Shown here piece by piece: positions 7,896-17,427 of a stretch of DNA of 64,000 bases; the stretch's first letter is position 1; every line of letters starts with the position of its first letter. Origin of the DNA: Nitrosopumilaceae archaeon (GTDB lineage Archaea > Thermoproteota > Nitrososphaeria > Nitrososphaerales > Nitrosopumilaceae); the NCBI GenBank assembly GCA_035631875.1, contig DASQHX010000009.1, forward strand, positions 381,185 through 445,184, read 5' to 3'. The notes beneath the pieces were generated by a model. The model did not search any database and was not told the DNA's origin. It worked only from the letters and a program-made list of their open reading frames with translations. The position numbers and the translations under genes were made by a program.

Positions 7896-8379
7896 ACTGT
7901 GCTATTATCTTGTTTGAGTAGTAGCTACGTTTTTCTCGCATGTCTTTTTGTATTTCTTTTTTCAAGGCCATATTTGCCAGTACCTTTGATACATCTAGTG
8001 GTACGGCAGCCCAACCATATTCACGGAGTTGTGCAACAACCTCTGAAACTGTTCTTGGTTGTTCAAAAAAAGAATCCCGTGTTAGTATGTGTATTTTGCT
8101 TCTTATCTGATTTCTATCAATAGAAATTGGTTGAACGAATTCAGGTTCATGAATTTCAGCATCTTCAAGCGAACTTAGATAATTTGTTTTTGGTTCATTA
8201 TTTAGTACTTCTCTTATGATTTCTACTTGTGTGTTTGTTCTTTGTTCTTCGGTTTGATTTCTTGCTACAAACCTAGAAAGATTGTATATGACTTCGTCTA
8301 TGCTTTTATTGTCTACGTAAAAGTCCTTAGATTCTACTTCTATCTCATTTTCACCGAATTTTAGTCTAATTTTGGCCAT
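7888..8379 (-). CDS. Conserved protein with C-terminal winged-helix-like domain
   Basis: The product of about 163 residues begins MAKIRLKFGENEIEVESKDF, a small beta-hairpin unit of the kind that recognises ligands or partners. It ends with a helical domain (ILTRDSFFEQPRTVSEVVAQLREYGW ... VSKVLANMALKKEI) that reads as a winged helix. I start at the ATG at 8379; an ATG three codons upstream (8388) is possible. The role is unknown; I infer a regulatory or DNA-binding function only from the winged-helix pattern. Confidence 0.65.
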   Translation of the reverse strand: MAKIRLKFGENEIEVESKDFYVDNKSIDEVIYNLSRFVARNQTEEQRTNTQVEIIREVLNNEPKTNYLSSLEDAEIHEPEFVQPISIDRNQIRSKIHILTRDSFFEQPRTVSEVVAQLREYGWAAVPLDVSKVLANMALKKEIQKDMREKRSYYSNKIIAQFS

Positions 8380-8515
8380 TCGTATCAATCCATTTGAGTA
8401 TTTTCATTTATTCTACTAGCTCTAAGTAGCTTAGAAAACAGATCAAAATTTTTACACAAATTATTTGGTTTTTTTTCCTATGTGTGCTAAAAAGGAATTT
8501 TTTGGTTGAGATAGT

Positions 8516-8986
8516 ATGCAAAAGAATTCTAAGATAATCATGGTAATAGCAATAATAGGCGCAGTTGGTGCTTTTGGGTATATTCAGTATGTTTCTGTTA
8601 CTCATCTCCATGTGTCCATATTAGACAGTAAGGTTGTGGAGAGAACTAATGATGGTACACTCTATAATATGCAGCTTGAATTTAAGAATCCATCATTAAT
8701 GATTTTAAATGTAGGAAAAACTGACTTTGTAATATCTGTAGAAGGTCAAGATCTTGGTAGTGGTACACTAGAACCATCTACAATACCCGCTATGGGAAAT
8801 ACTGTTCAAAAAGCACCATTTCTAGCTGATAATACGATTCTTGATAAATATAATAAAAATAATAATGTTCCATCTGTAAAATTAACTGGAACGACAAAAT
8901 ACGATTTCCTTGTTGCTTCAATTAATATTCCCTTTACATATTATCCCACACAAGACGAAGCTAGCGCATTTATACACGGTACGTAA
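8516..8986 (+). CDS. LEA14-like (WHy domain) membrane-anchored protein
   Basis: An N-terminal hydrophobic helix (residues 6-27) is followed by one beta-sandwich of about 120 residues with LEFKNPSLMILNVGKTDFVIS, EGQDLGSGTLEPSTIP and VKLTGTTKYD, the same order of elements as the protein at 2625. It ends 11 bases before the PfkB kinase gene, so they are probably co-transcribed. Confidence 0.7.
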   Translation: MQKNSKIIMVIAIIGAVGAFGYIQYVSVTHLHVSILDSKVVERTNDGTLYNMQLEFKNPSLMILNVGKTDFVISVEGQDLGSGTLEPSTIPAMGNTVQKAPFLADNTILDKYNKNNNVPSVKLTGTTKYDFLVASINIPFTYYPTQDEASAFIHGT

Positions 8987-8997
8987 ATCAGCAAAAT

Positions 8998-9891
8998 ATG
9001 CTGACAGTTTTTGGTTCTGTTGCACTGGATACTATAAGGACACCTACGAAAATTCTAAAAAACGTACTTGGAGGTGCTGCAACTTATGCAGCAATCTCAG
9101 CTAGTTTTTTTGTAAAACCTGGGCTTATTGCAGTAATAGGTCAAGACTTTCCAAAAAAATATCATAATATTTTAAACAAATTTGTTGATTTGAAAGGAGT
9201 AGTACGTGCAAATGGAAAAACATTCAGATATGATGGAAGTTATGACCAGACACTGAGCATTAGAACTACAAATAAAACAGAGCTTAATGTTCTTGGGGGT
9301 TTTAGACCAATTGTTCCAGAAAAGTATAGAAAATCAGAATTTGTTTATCTTGCAAATAATGATCCAGTACAGAATACTAAGATCATAAAGGAATTTGACA
9401 GAGTAAAATTTTCAATGTGCGATACAATTGATTTTTGGATCTCTAGTAAAAGAAACGATGTCATAAAAATGATGGGCGTAGTAGATTCTGTTGTAATAAA
9501 TGATGAGGAAGCAAAACTTCTGACTAAAACTCACAACCTCATAACATGTGCAAAAAAGATTATGGAGTGGGGAACAAAATATGTAATTATTAAAAAAGGT
9601 GAACATGGTTCACTTCTTTTTTATGAGGATGTGGTTTTTCCATCACCTGCATTTTCTATGGAAAATATAGTCGATCCTACTGGAGCAGGTGACTCGTTTG
9701 CAGGTGGCATGATTGGATATATGTCAAGTAAGAATAGTACAAAAATCTCAACTATTCGTGAAGCTGCAGTATATGGAAACATCATGGGATCATTTGCTGT
9801 AGAGAAATACGGGGTATATGGTTTGACAAATCTAAAGAAATCACAAGTTCAGAAAAGATTTAAAAAATATAGAAGTATGGTTAGATTCTAA
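8998..9891 (+). CDS. PfkB-family sugar/nucleoside kinase
   Basis: The 297-residue cytoplasmic kinase has the PfkB opening FGSVALD and GGAATYAAI (substrate side). The second signature DPTGAGDSFAGGMIGY near residue 223 carries the catalytic aspartate and the ATP anion hole. The conserved INDEEAKLL segment is near residue 165. The family phosphorylates ribose, nucleosides, fructose phosphates or related substrates, and specificity cannot be set by eye. The gene may be co-transcribed with the LEA14-like gene before it. Confidence 0.88.
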   Translation: MLTVFGSVALDTIRTPTKILKNVLGGAATYAAISASFFVKPGLIAVIGQDFPKKYHNILNKFVDLKGVVRANGKTFRYDGSYDQTLSIRTTNKTELNVLGGFRPIVPEKYRKSEFVYLANNDPVQNTKIIKEFDRVKFSMCDTIDFWISSKRNDVIKMMGVVDSVVINDEEAKLLTKTHNLITCAKKIMEWGTKYVIIKKGEHGSLLFYEDVVFPSPAFSMENIVDPTGAGDSFAGGMIGYMSSKNSTKISTIREAAVYGNIMGSFAVEKYGVYGLTNLKKSQVQKRFKKYRSMVRF

Positions 9892-9925
9892 CAAAGGTTA
9901 TAGATATCAAATCAAGACCAAACCT

Positions 9926-10258
9926 ATGGAAGATAAACTAGAAACAATATTCAAGTTACAAAAAAATTTGGAAAAAATGATGAGCCTAGATAGATATCCA
10001 AAGGATGTAGAGGGAAAAATTTCTGCTCTTTGTACAGCTATAGTTCATGAGGCAATAGAACTACAACGAACTACAAACTGGAAATGGTGGAAAAAACCAA
10101 CTACTTTTGATCAAGCTGCTGCTCGTGAAGAACTCATAGATATATGGCATTTTGTTATCCAAGCTTCTCTTGAATTGAATATGACTCCAGATGATATCTT
10201 AAATGAATACCAAAAGAAAAATAAAATAAATCAAGAGCGACAGAAGAACGGCTATTAG
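9926..10258 (+). CDS. All-alpha dUTPase / NTP pyrophosphohydrolase
   Basis: The 110-residue helical protein has the metal-binding pattern of dimeric all-alpha dUTPases: EAIELQRTTNWKWWKK followed by EELIDIWHFVIQASLEL and the terminal KKNKINQERQKNGY. Members hydrolyse dUTP to dUMP and pyrophosphate, limiting uracil in DNA. Its stop overlaps the convergent MtrA-like gene by 4 bases. Confidence 0.8.
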   Translation: MEDKLETIFKLQKNLEKMMSLDRYPKDVEGKISALCTAIVHEAIELQRTTNWKWWKKPTTFDQAAAREELIDIWHFVIQASLELNMTPDDILNEYQKKNKINQERQKNGY

Positions 10259-10740
10259 ATTTTTACTCTTGTATTAATTGAAAGTTTAATTTTAGAAATA
10301 CTAGTTTCACCAATTTCATCAATAAGTTTTATCTGAGTTTGAAATTCATGAATATCTGACTTTGTTATAGTCAGTACAGGATCAGGACTAGATGAACCGA
10401 TAATTTTTCCCTGACTGTCTACTCCATTTTTGTAAAGATTAAGAAGTGAATGTCCTGGTCTATGCCCAGGTGTATCTTTTCCACAAAGTAGAATTGTTTC
10501 TAAATTTTTATTTGATATTACATATCTAACCAATGAATTAATCCCTTTGTTTTCAGAAAATAGTCTTCCTGCGAGGGCAACTTTTGACAACAGATTAGAA
10601 TTGGCAATTTCTTTTAGCAGAGTAATACTTGAAAGGGTACAAATTGCAAGTGAAGATTTTGGATTTCCGAAAAATATTTCTTCGTTGATAGGAAGAATAA
10701 TTTTGCATACTTCACCTGCTAGATTTTCTATTAAATTCAT
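10255..10740 (-). CDS. MtrA-like (DUF4346-type) protein
   Basis: The 161-residue soluble protein resembles the cytoplasmic domain of methyltransferase subunit MtrA: VALAGRLFSENKGINSLV, then LCGKDTPGHRPGHSLLNLYKNG and GKIIGSSSPDP. MtrA binds a corrinoid in methanogens. Here there is no membrane anchor and no other mtr gene, so it cannot be the methanogenic enzyme. It overlaps the DegT aminotransferase by 4 bases (ATGA), indicating translational coupling. A corrinoid or one-carbon role is inference. Confidence 0.7.
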   Translation of the reverse strand: MNLIENLAGEVCKIILPINEEIFFGNPKSSLAICTLSSITLLKEIANSNLLSKVALAGRLFSENKGINSLVRYVISNKNLETILLCGKDTPGHRPGHSLLNLYKNGVDSQGKIIGSSSPDPVLTITKSDIHEFQTQIKLIDEIGETSISKIKLSINTRVKI

Positions 10741-11825
10741 GCCTTAACAGCTTTATGCATAGATTTTGCTATGAATTCGAGTTCTTGTTTACTTACTAAC
10801 GGATGAACTGGTAAGCTTAGAACACTAGAGGCTGCCCATTCTGTAACAGAAAGCTTTTGTTTAGAATTATAAAATGGAGTCTTGTGTACAGGAATTGAAT
10901 AGTAAGCTGTTGCACCAATTCCCTCAGAATTCAGTTTTTTCATTATCTTGTTTCTATTTTTAGTGGCAATTGTAAAAAGATACCAATTAACCTTCTCACC
11001 TTTTCTTTCATGAGGGATTACAATGTCCAAGTCAGACAAAAGTTCAGTGAGAGTTATAGCATTCTTTTGTCTTTGTTTTAGAAAGCTACCTAGTTTTTTC
11101 ATTTGTATTTTTGCTATTGCCGCATTAATTTCGGGAAGTCTCAAGTTCAAACCAAGAGTTCGGGTATCATAACCATGTAGCATACCATGGTTTCTTATTT
11201 TGCGCAATTTTTCAAAAAGGCTTTTATCATTAGTAACTATTGCACCACCTTCACCTGATGTCATTACCTTTGCTGCATACAAACTAAAGCATCCAAGTTT
11301 AGAAAATGTTCCTGAATGTTTTCCCTTGTAAGTTGTACCAAGTGACTGTGCAGCATCCTCAATTATTTCTAAATTGTATTTGTTTGCTACCTCAGACAAC
11401 TCATTCATGTAAGACATATTTCCATACAAATGAACAGGAATTATTGCCTTAGATTTTTTTGTAATTTTTTTTCGTAAATCATTAGGATCCATAGTATAGT
11501 TTTCTTTTAATATATCAACGAAAACAGGTTTTGCTCCAACTGATACTACTGAATTTGCAGTCGCAACAAATGTGAATGATGGAAGAAGCACTTCATCTCC
11601 TTGTTTAATGTCAAGTGAATACAGTGCTGCTTGCAGTGCAGCAGTACCAGAGTTTACTGCTACTGCATATTTTGATTTAACAAATGAAGAAAGAAGCTTC
11701 TCAAATTCTTGTACTCTTTTACCGCCCGAGTTTGCTGCAGATGTAAGAGAATTTTCTACCAGTACAGCCCTTACTTCATTGATTTCTTCTTTGCCGATTA
11801 TTGGTGTATTTACCAGGATTTTCAA
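10737..11825 (-). CDS. DegT/DnrJ/EryC1/StrS-family sugar aminotransferase
   Basis: The 362-residue PLP enzyme shows the family core: SGTAALQAALYSL, DEVLLPSFTFVATANSV, HLYGN, EDAAQSLG and the PLP-lysine segment SLYAAKVMTSGEGGAI. Such enzymes transfer an amino group to keto-sugar nucleotides for surface glycans. No other glycan genes lie nearby. It is coupled to the downstream MtrA-like gene. Confidence 0.9.
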   Translation of the reverse strand: MKILVNTPIIGKEEINEVRAVLVENSLTSAANSGGKRVQEFEKLLSSFVKSKYAVAVNSGTAALQAALYSLDIKQGDEVLLPSFTFVATANSVVSVGAKPVFVDILKENYTMDPNDLRKKITKKSKAIIPVHLYGNMSYMNELSEVANKYNLEIIEDAAQSLGTTYKGKHSGTFSKLGCFSLYAAKVMTSGEGGAIVTNDKSLFEKLRKIRNHGMLHGYDTRTLGLNLRLPEINAAIAKIQMKKLGSFLKQRQKNAITLTELLSDLDIVIPHERKGEKVNWYLFTIATKNRNKIMKKLNSEGIGATAYYSIPVHKTPFYNSKQKLSVTEWAASSVLSLPVHPLVSKQELEFIAKSMHKAVKA

Positions 11826-11917
11826 CTACAGAAATTATGATTATAAATACTATAATAAACCTCTGGAATTTATTCAAAACCAATTTTTATATTTCAGATG
11901 AAAACAATTGGAGTTGA

Positions 11918-12481
11918 ATGAAAGTACACTTGCAAGAGAATGAAGCCGGATACAGGATATTTTTGTACATTTTCTACGCTTGTGCAGTAATAATGGCATC
12001 TATTACAGCATTTGGAATCTATGCTATGTTTGAAGAGTGGTCAACTAAAGGCACGTATGTAATGGGAGAGGTTCTTGTAAAAACTGAATTTCCTACAAGT
12101 CATTTTGCTAAACTGACAACTTGGTTATTCTTTTCTACTATAGTAGGATGGTATTGTGTAACAAGAGTGGGGTGGAAAAAAACTACCAGCATTCCATCAT
12201 GGAGATTGTCTCTTCTTCAGTTGATGTTAGTAGGATTTTCTACAATCTGTCTTTATGAAGCAATTTATAATTTTGTAGTTCTTAATGCACAGATTACTGC
12301 AGGCATTGTGGCTGGAAAGGTACCAGACATAGATTCGTTAACTATTGCATATCCTGATCCAAATAGGCCATGGAATCTAATCTTTGCAACAAAGATGTTC
12401 CTTGCAGGTTTTATAATAAGCTCACATGCACTCTACCTTAGTACAAGACCAAGGAAACAACATCATGAACTTGATGCGTAA
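11918..12481 (+). CDS. Four-helix membrane protein of unknown function
   Basis: The 187-residue product has four predicted membrane segments, at about residues 14-40, 67-83, 97-123 and 153-172, with an extracellular-looking loop between helices 3 and 4 (TAGIVAGKVPDIDSLT). I do not recognise a family. It is near the size of AmoC but lacks its recognisable sequence, so I do not call it an ammonia monooxygenase subunit. The tyrS gene follows 34 bases later. Confidence 0.65.
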   Translation: MKVHLQENEAGYRIFLYIFYACAVIMASITAFGIYAMFEEWSTKGTYVMGEVLVKTEFPTSHFAKLTTWLFFSTIVGWYCVTRVGWKKTTSIPSWRLSLLQLMLVGFSTICLYEAIYNFVVLNAQITAGIVAGKVPDIDSLTIAYPDPNRPWNLIFATKMFLAGFIISSHALYLSTRPRKQHHELDA

Positions 12482-12515
12482 CTTTATAGGGTTACAAAGG
12501 AAAATTTGACTCGCA

Positions 12516-13568
12516 TTGGATGTTACAGAAAAAATAGCACTTGTGACAAAAGATCCTACTGAAGAAGTAGTAACCAAAGAGGAACTTGAAAATCTTTTCA
12601 AGACAAATTCACATCCAAAACACTATATCGGATTAGAAATTTCCGGATTCTTACATCTTGGAAGTCTCATACTAACTGGTTTTAAGATCAATGATTTCAT
12701 CAAGGCAGGAGTAGAGTCTACCATCTTTTTAGCTGATTGGCACACTTTTATCAATAATAAGCTTGGAGGAGATTGGGAAAAAATTAAGAGTGTTTCTAAA
12801 TACTATGCAGATGCTTTCAAGCTTTTTTGTCCTGGTGTGAAAATAATTCAAGGTTCTGAGCTTTATGAGTCAAGAAAGGAGTATTGGTTAGATCTTGTGA
12901 AGTTTGCAAAACACATGTCACTTGAACGTGCCATGAGATCACTTACAATTATGGGAAGAACAGAAAAAGAAAAAATAGACTTGGGTCAGCTGCTTTACCC
13001 GCCCATGCAAGCTGTTGATATACATGCCATGGATCTTGACATTGTTCATGCAGGCATGGATCAGAGAAAAATTCACATGCTTGTAAGAGAAATTTTTCCA
13101 AAAATGAAATGGAAAGTTCCCGTGGCTGTTCACCACCATATTCTTCCAGGTTTATCAGAACCACAAGATAATGATGTCAGGGATTCTAGTTTTACCGGTA
13201 CTAAAATGAGCAAATCCAAATCAGGATCAGGGATTTTTATTCATGACTCTGATGATGAGATAAAATCAAAGTTCAAAAAAGCTTGGTGTCCAGAAGGAAT
13301 TGTTGAAAATAACCCACTTTTAGAGATTTCAAGACATCTGCTTTTCCATGAGTTTGAGGAAATTACTGCTGAGAGACCCTCAAAGTTTGGTGGAAATATA
13401 ACATTCACCAGCTATCAACAACTAGAAAAAGAATTTGCAGAAAAGAAATTACATCCTTCTGACCTTAAAGAAACCGTTGCTAGATATATCATAGAGATTA
13501 TCAAACCTATTCGTCAGAAACTTGCCTTAAGTGAGGAGCTTGTTAATGCAATTAAACAAACTACCTAA
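12516..13568 (+). CDS. tyrS: Tyrosyl-tRNA synthetase
   Basis: The class I synthetase of 350 residues charges tRNA-Tyr. HLGS at residues 47-50 is the HIGH motif, KMSKSKSG near residue 230 is the KMSKS loop, and HYIGLEISG and QAVDIHAMDLDIVHAGMDQRK are typical of archaeal/eukaryotic TyrRS, including tyrosine-site residues. Translation begins at TTG (12516); no ATG is positioned correctly. Confidence 0.93.
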   Translation: MDVTEKIALVTKDPTEEVVTKEELENLFKTNSHPKHYIGLEISGFLHLGSLILTGFKINDFIKAGVESTIFLADWHTFINNKLGGDWEKIKSVSKYYADAFKLFCPGVKIIQGSELYESRKEYWLDLVKFAKHMSLERAMRSLTIMGRTEKEKIDLGQLLYPPMQAVDIHAMDLDIVHAGMDQRKIHMLVREIFPKMKWKVPVAVHHHILPGLSEPQDNDVRDSSFTGTKMSKSKSGSGIFIHDSDDEIKSKFKKAWCPEGIVENNPLLEISRHLLFHEFEEITAERPSKFGGNITFTSYQQLEKEFAEKKLHPSDLKETVARYIIEIIKPIRQKLALSEELVNAIKQTT

Positions 13569-13620
13569 GTTGTGGTCTACTTTCTCTGAAAATAATAAAC
13601 TCACTTGGACTGATTTCATA

Positions 13621-14409
13621 CTAGTTTCTGTTTTTTTGCGGATCTATTATGTTGTACTTTGACGTATATCCACGAGGGTTGATCATCAAGTCTTGGTATG
13701 TATATGTAGAAGAATTTCCAACTATTACAGTACTAATCATGCCAAGTTGATCTGCGTGATTTTCAAGGTTTTCTAGATCTGTTAGAACTATTGTTTGTGA
13801 TTCCCTAAATGCTCCTTTTACTATTGCAACTGGTGTAGTTGGAGATCTATATTTTAACAAAATTTTTCGTGTGTCTTGTAGTTGATGAATTCTTTTTTTG
13901 CTAGATGGATTGTAAATAACTATCACATAATCTCCTTGTGCAGCTGCTTCTACTCTTTTTACTATTATTTCCCATGGAACCAACAAATCACTCATGCTTA
14001 CAACAGCAAAATCTGTCATGAGCGGAGAACCTACAAGAGCAGCACAGGAATTGAGTGAAGATACTCCTGGTACTATTTCAACATACAAACCATTTTTTCT
14101 ATCCCATCCTTCCTCTGCAAGTACTTCATAGATGAGACCAGCCATTCCATAAATTCCTGGATCTCCACTTGAAACAAGTGAGACTATTTTTCCTGATTTA
14201 GCAAGATCAATGCATTGATGAGCTCTTTCTACCTCTTGAGTCATAGCATATCGGTGAACTTCCTTTCCATCAATAAGATCTTCTACCAAGTTGACATATG
14301 TTTCATATCCAACGATGGTATTACTTTCTTCGATCACTTGTTTTGCACGAAAAGTCATGTGATCATGATGACCAGGACCAACTCCTACAATGTATAATTT
14401 TCCAGTCAT
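13621..14409 (-). CDS. cobJ: Precorrin-3B / cobalt-precorrin-3 C17-methyltransferase
   Basis: The 262-residue SAM-dependent enzyme methylates C17 and contracts the corrin ring in cobalamin synthesis. It has the uroporphyrin-methyltransferase fold motifs VGVGPGHHDHMT (N-terminus) and LVSSGDPGIYGMAGL, EIVPGVSSLNSCAAL and DFAVVSMSD, the last being diagnostic for the CobJ/CbiH group. It stands alone, as does the C5-methyltransferase at 30714. Confidence 0.92.
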   Translation of the reverse strand: MTGKLYIVGVGPGHHDHMTFRAKQVIEESNTIVGYETYVNLVEDLIDGKEVHRYAMTQEVERAHQCIDLAKSGKIVSLVSSGDPGIYGMAGLIYEVLAEEGWDRKNGLYVEIVPGVSSLNSCAALVGSPLMTDFAVVSMSDLLVPWEIIVKRVEAAAQGDYVIVIYNPSSKKRIHQLQDTRKILLKYRSPTTPVAIVKGAFRESQTIVLTDLENLENHADQLGMISTVIVGNSSTYTYQDLMINPRGYTSKYNIIDPQKNRN

Positions 14410-14466
14410 GTTACAATAAACCGTTGTTTAAGGAAATTTATCCGTTTTCATAAAAAATAACTAATT

Positions 14467-15915
14467 TTACTGAAATGGATCTATGAATGGACAATCCAGA
14501 ACATAATCAGTATCTAAAACTTTTGCAGGTTGTATTGTTATATCTCCTATTGATTTCTTTGTGTTAATATCTTCCATGTTTTCAAGAAGTTTTGCCTGGG
14601 TTGGATTATTCCAAGAAACCAGAGATATCTTGCATAGCGGTCCATACGTATCGTATCCTGAAGATGCACTACTAATTCCTGGTTGGAAACCAAAAGGTCC
14701 TGATCCTGTTAGTCCATTTGTAAATTGAAAAAAGTCTATGAATGCAGGACTTAGTGAGGAAAGTGAGGGTGTATTTACTATACCCATCATTTTAGCTAGT
14801 CCTTCTGTTGTGGCATCAGTTACAATATAGTAAATGGTTTTACCATCTGGTCCCCATGATCTGTGAGCTACAAAGGTAACAACCATGTTGTTGGTATTAA
14901 TATCAAGAATTTGCCCTCCTTCAAACGGCTTTTGTTCTAGATTTTTATCTTCTCGAATTGACATTTGACCACCAGGCCACATGATCTGCGGCATGTTTAT
15001 GATTACGCCAATATTGCTAAGTTTTACTTTGCCTGTCATATTTGCATCAAGAATTTTTTGTTCGGAATCTAAAATTTCTGTATTATTTGTATTCCAAATT
15101 ACATGTATTACAGATCTAAGTGGGGTGTATTGATCTTGTGCAGGAGTACTTGAAAAGACATCATTTTGAAATCCATTAATTCCATTACCCATAATTCCAT
15201 TATCGAAGAGATAGACTTTGCCTAACGATTCTTTTGGAAGGTTACTTAGGATTGGTGAATTTCCAACTTTCCATTTTTGTTTTTCAGAGATTACAGTAGC
15301 ACTTTTTTTATCGTTAGTATCAGTTATGATATAGTAAACAGGACTAGTATTGAAGAATCCCATGTGCATTGGAATTTTTGCAGAAACACTTGCACTTGAT
15401 AATTTTAATGAAGATTGTGTTATTGCAGAGTCTGCGTAATGTTGCATTGCTTCAGGTGTTTGTCCTCGTATCCATCCATCAACACTGACAGTCGCTGTAA
15501 ATGCAGTAGAGTTTGTAGAATGCATACCAACTGCTGCTCCTGTGAAATCATAAGAACCTGCGTTTGTACCAGGATCCACTACAGTTTCAGCAAAAATGGT
15601 GTTGCCATCAACTGTCCATGTAGGCTGACCTTTTGCATCAGCTCTGTCTATTTGATGCAAAATTATGATTTGTACTGGTTCACTTGCAGCATATGTTAAT
15701 GAACCACTATACAAAGTTCCATTATTAGGAGATAAAATAATTGCCATTTGTTCACTATCGTGCCCTTGACCTGGATCTTGTGATGAGGTAAATGTCTGTG
15801 TGAACTGTATTTTTTTTATAATTCCTGCATTAACATATTGATTTGAAAGTAATGGGATAGAAAGTATAACAGCAGAAATAGCAAAAATTGCAATCAAAAG
15901 AATGTATTTGTTCAT
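14467..15915 (-). CDS. Large exported protein with an internal duplication
   Basis: The 482-residue product has a signal peptide (residues 1-30). Its second and third thirds look like two copies of one domain: YYIITDTND ... SNLP ... PLRSVIHVIWNTNNTEIL from about residue 194, and YYIVTDATT ... SLSP ... PLCKISLVSWNNPTQAKLL from about residue 360, both with an NG-hydrophobic linker and glycine-rich loops. A preceding domain (about residues 60-160) is separate. No membrane anchor or catalytic motif is visible. The function is unknown. Confidence 0.75.
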   Translation of the reverse strand: MNKYILLIAIFAISAVILSIPLLSNQYVNAGIIKKIQFTQTFTSSQDPGQGHDSEQMAIILSPNNGTLYSGSLTYAASEPVQIIILHQIDRADAKGQPTWTVDGNTIFAETVVDPGTNAGSYDFTGAAVGMHSTNSTAFTATVSVDGWIRGQTPEAMQHYADSAITQSSLKLSSASVSAKIPMHMGFFNTSPVYYIITDTNDKKSATVISEKQKWKVGNSPILSNLPKESLGKVYLFDNGIMGNGINGFQNDVFSSTPAQDQYTPLRSVIHVIWNTNNTEILDSEQKILDANMTGKVKLSNIGVIINMPQIMWPGGQMSIREDKNLEQKPFEGGQILDINTNNMVVTFVAHRSWGPDGKTIYYIVTDATTEGLAKMMGIVNTPSLSSLSPAFIDFFQFTNGLTGSGPFGFQPGISSASSGYDTYGPLCKISLVSWNNPTQAKLLENMEDINTKKSIGDITIQPAKVLDTDYVLDCPFIDPFQ

Positions 15916-15989
15916 AAAGTCCGAATCATTGTTTTACATAAATGCCTTTTCCAAGGCTCAATTCTCATTTTTGAACTCGTTTTATAAAA

Positions 15990-17393
15990 TTAATTTATTT
16001 TTGCAAGTTCAAATTCATCATGTAGGGCCTGTACTGCCACATTACAATCAGCATCTTTTACTACAAATGCCAAATTAAGCTCAGAAGAGCCCTGTGCAAT
16101 CATTACAACATTTACTCTTTTTTTTGCAATAGCAGCAAAGACTTTTGATGCAACACCAACAATTCCCCTCATACCAGATCCGATTAATGCAATTATTGCG
16201 ACATCAACTGTTACATCTACTTTTTTTATTATTTTACCTAATAGATTCATTTCAAGTGCATTGACAGCTTTGTCTAGATCATTCTTTTTTACGATAATCG
16301 ATATACTTGATTCTGATGGGCTTTGTGAGATCATCATAACGTTTACTCCAGCTTTGGCAAGTGTAGAAAATATTGTAGCGGCAGTTCCAGGTGCACCAAC
16401 CATGCTTCCTCCTCTAACATCTATGAGTGCAGTGTGTCGTATTGCACTAACACATTTTACTGTTTTTTGCGCATCAGCTTTTGGAGTAGCAGTTACAAAT
16501 GTTCCAGAATTTTTAACATTAAATGTACTTCTTATTCTAAGTGGTATTTTTTTTGTAACTAATGGTTCTAGTGCTCTTGGATGAATGTATTTTGCACCAA
16601 AGAGTGCCATTTCCATAGCCTCAATATAAGAAACCTCCTTTAGGACCTTGGCGTTTTTCACAATTTTTGGATCGGTTGTCATTAAACCATCTACATCACT
16701 CATAAGCCATACTTCATCAGCCTTGATACTAGAAGCTATAATTGTGGCAGTATAATCTGAACCTCCTCTTCCAAAAGTGGTTATGTTTCCATGCTGATCA
16801 GCTCCTGCAAATCCTCCAATGATAGGTAAAGTCTTTTTTTCCAAGAATGCATCAATTGTATGAGAAACATGTAATCTTGTTGTGTCCATAAGGGGTTTTG
16901 CCTCACCAAAATTCGAATCAGTTACTATTCCTGCATCTTTTCCAGTAAGGGCTATTGCTTTGGTACCTAAATCATTTAGAGCAGCTGCAACTAGATTGAT
17001 AGATAATCTTTCTCCAAATGAGATAAGATAATCAGAAGAACGAGGAGTCACTTCGCCAAGTAAAAGCATTCCATGCAATAATTCTTGTAGCTCAGAAAGA
17101 TCCGCTGTCATCTTATCGACTAATTCTTTTCTTATCTTGGGATTTTTGACGCATGTATTTGAAATTTGCAGGTGATTTTTAATTATTTTTTTTGCAAGAT
17201 TATTTGCAGCGTCTTTGTTTCTATTTTGAATTAGGGTTGTTATTCTTATCAAATCATCTGTGACACCAGTAATTGCAGAAAAGACACAAACTATTTTGTG
17301 TTGTTTTGATAATGAGTTAATAAAATTAGCTACATGTCTAATGTTTCCAACAGAAGAAATTGATGTCCCACCAAACTTCAACACTAATTTCAA
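15990..17393 (-). CDS. lysC: Aspartate kinase
   Basis: The 467-residue enzyme phosphorylates aspartate for threonine, methionine and lysine synthesis. KFGGTS lies at the start, followed by SFGERLS, GFAGADQHGNITTFGRGGSDYTA and WLMSDVDGLMTTDP in the catalytic domain. Two C-terminal ACT domains (from about residues 320 and 395) are likely feedback sensors. The start is a TTG (17393). The PCNA gene is next upstream on the same strand. Confidence 0.95.
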   Translation of the reverse strand: MKLVLKFGGTSISSVGNIRHVANFINSLSKQHKIVCVFSAITGVTDDLIRITTLIQNRNKDAANNLAKKIIKNHLQISNTCVKNPKIRKELVDKMTADLSELQELLHGMLLLGEVTPRSSDYLISFGERLSINLVAAALNDLGTKAIALTGKDAGIVTDSNFGEAKPLMDTTRLHVSHTIDAFLEKKTLPIIGGFAGADQHGNITTFGRGGSDYTATIIASSIKADEVWLMSDVDGLMTTDPKIVKNAKVLKEVSYIEAMEMALFGAKYIHPRALEPLVTKKIPLRIRSTFNVKNSGTFVTATPKADAQKTVKCVSAIRHTALIDVRGGSMVGAPGTAATIFSTLAKAGVNVMMISQSPSESSISIIVKKNDLDKAVNALEMNLLGKIIKKVDVTVDVAIIALIGSGMRGIVGVASKVFAAIAKKRVNVVMIAQGSSELNLAFVVKDADCNVAVQALHDEFELAKIN

Positions 17394-17427
17394 TTCAGTA
17401 TACCTGTCTTAATTGTCCTTAAATGCT

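Noticed and set aside
10255..10740. MtrA-like gene as evidence for methanogenesis
   Set aside because: It is a lone soluble protein without membrane anchor or other mtr/mcr genes.
11918..12481. Membrane protein considered as AmoC or another ammonia monooxygenase subunit
   Set aside because: The size and helix number are roughly right, but the conserved AmoC sequence is absent and no amoA/B is nearby.
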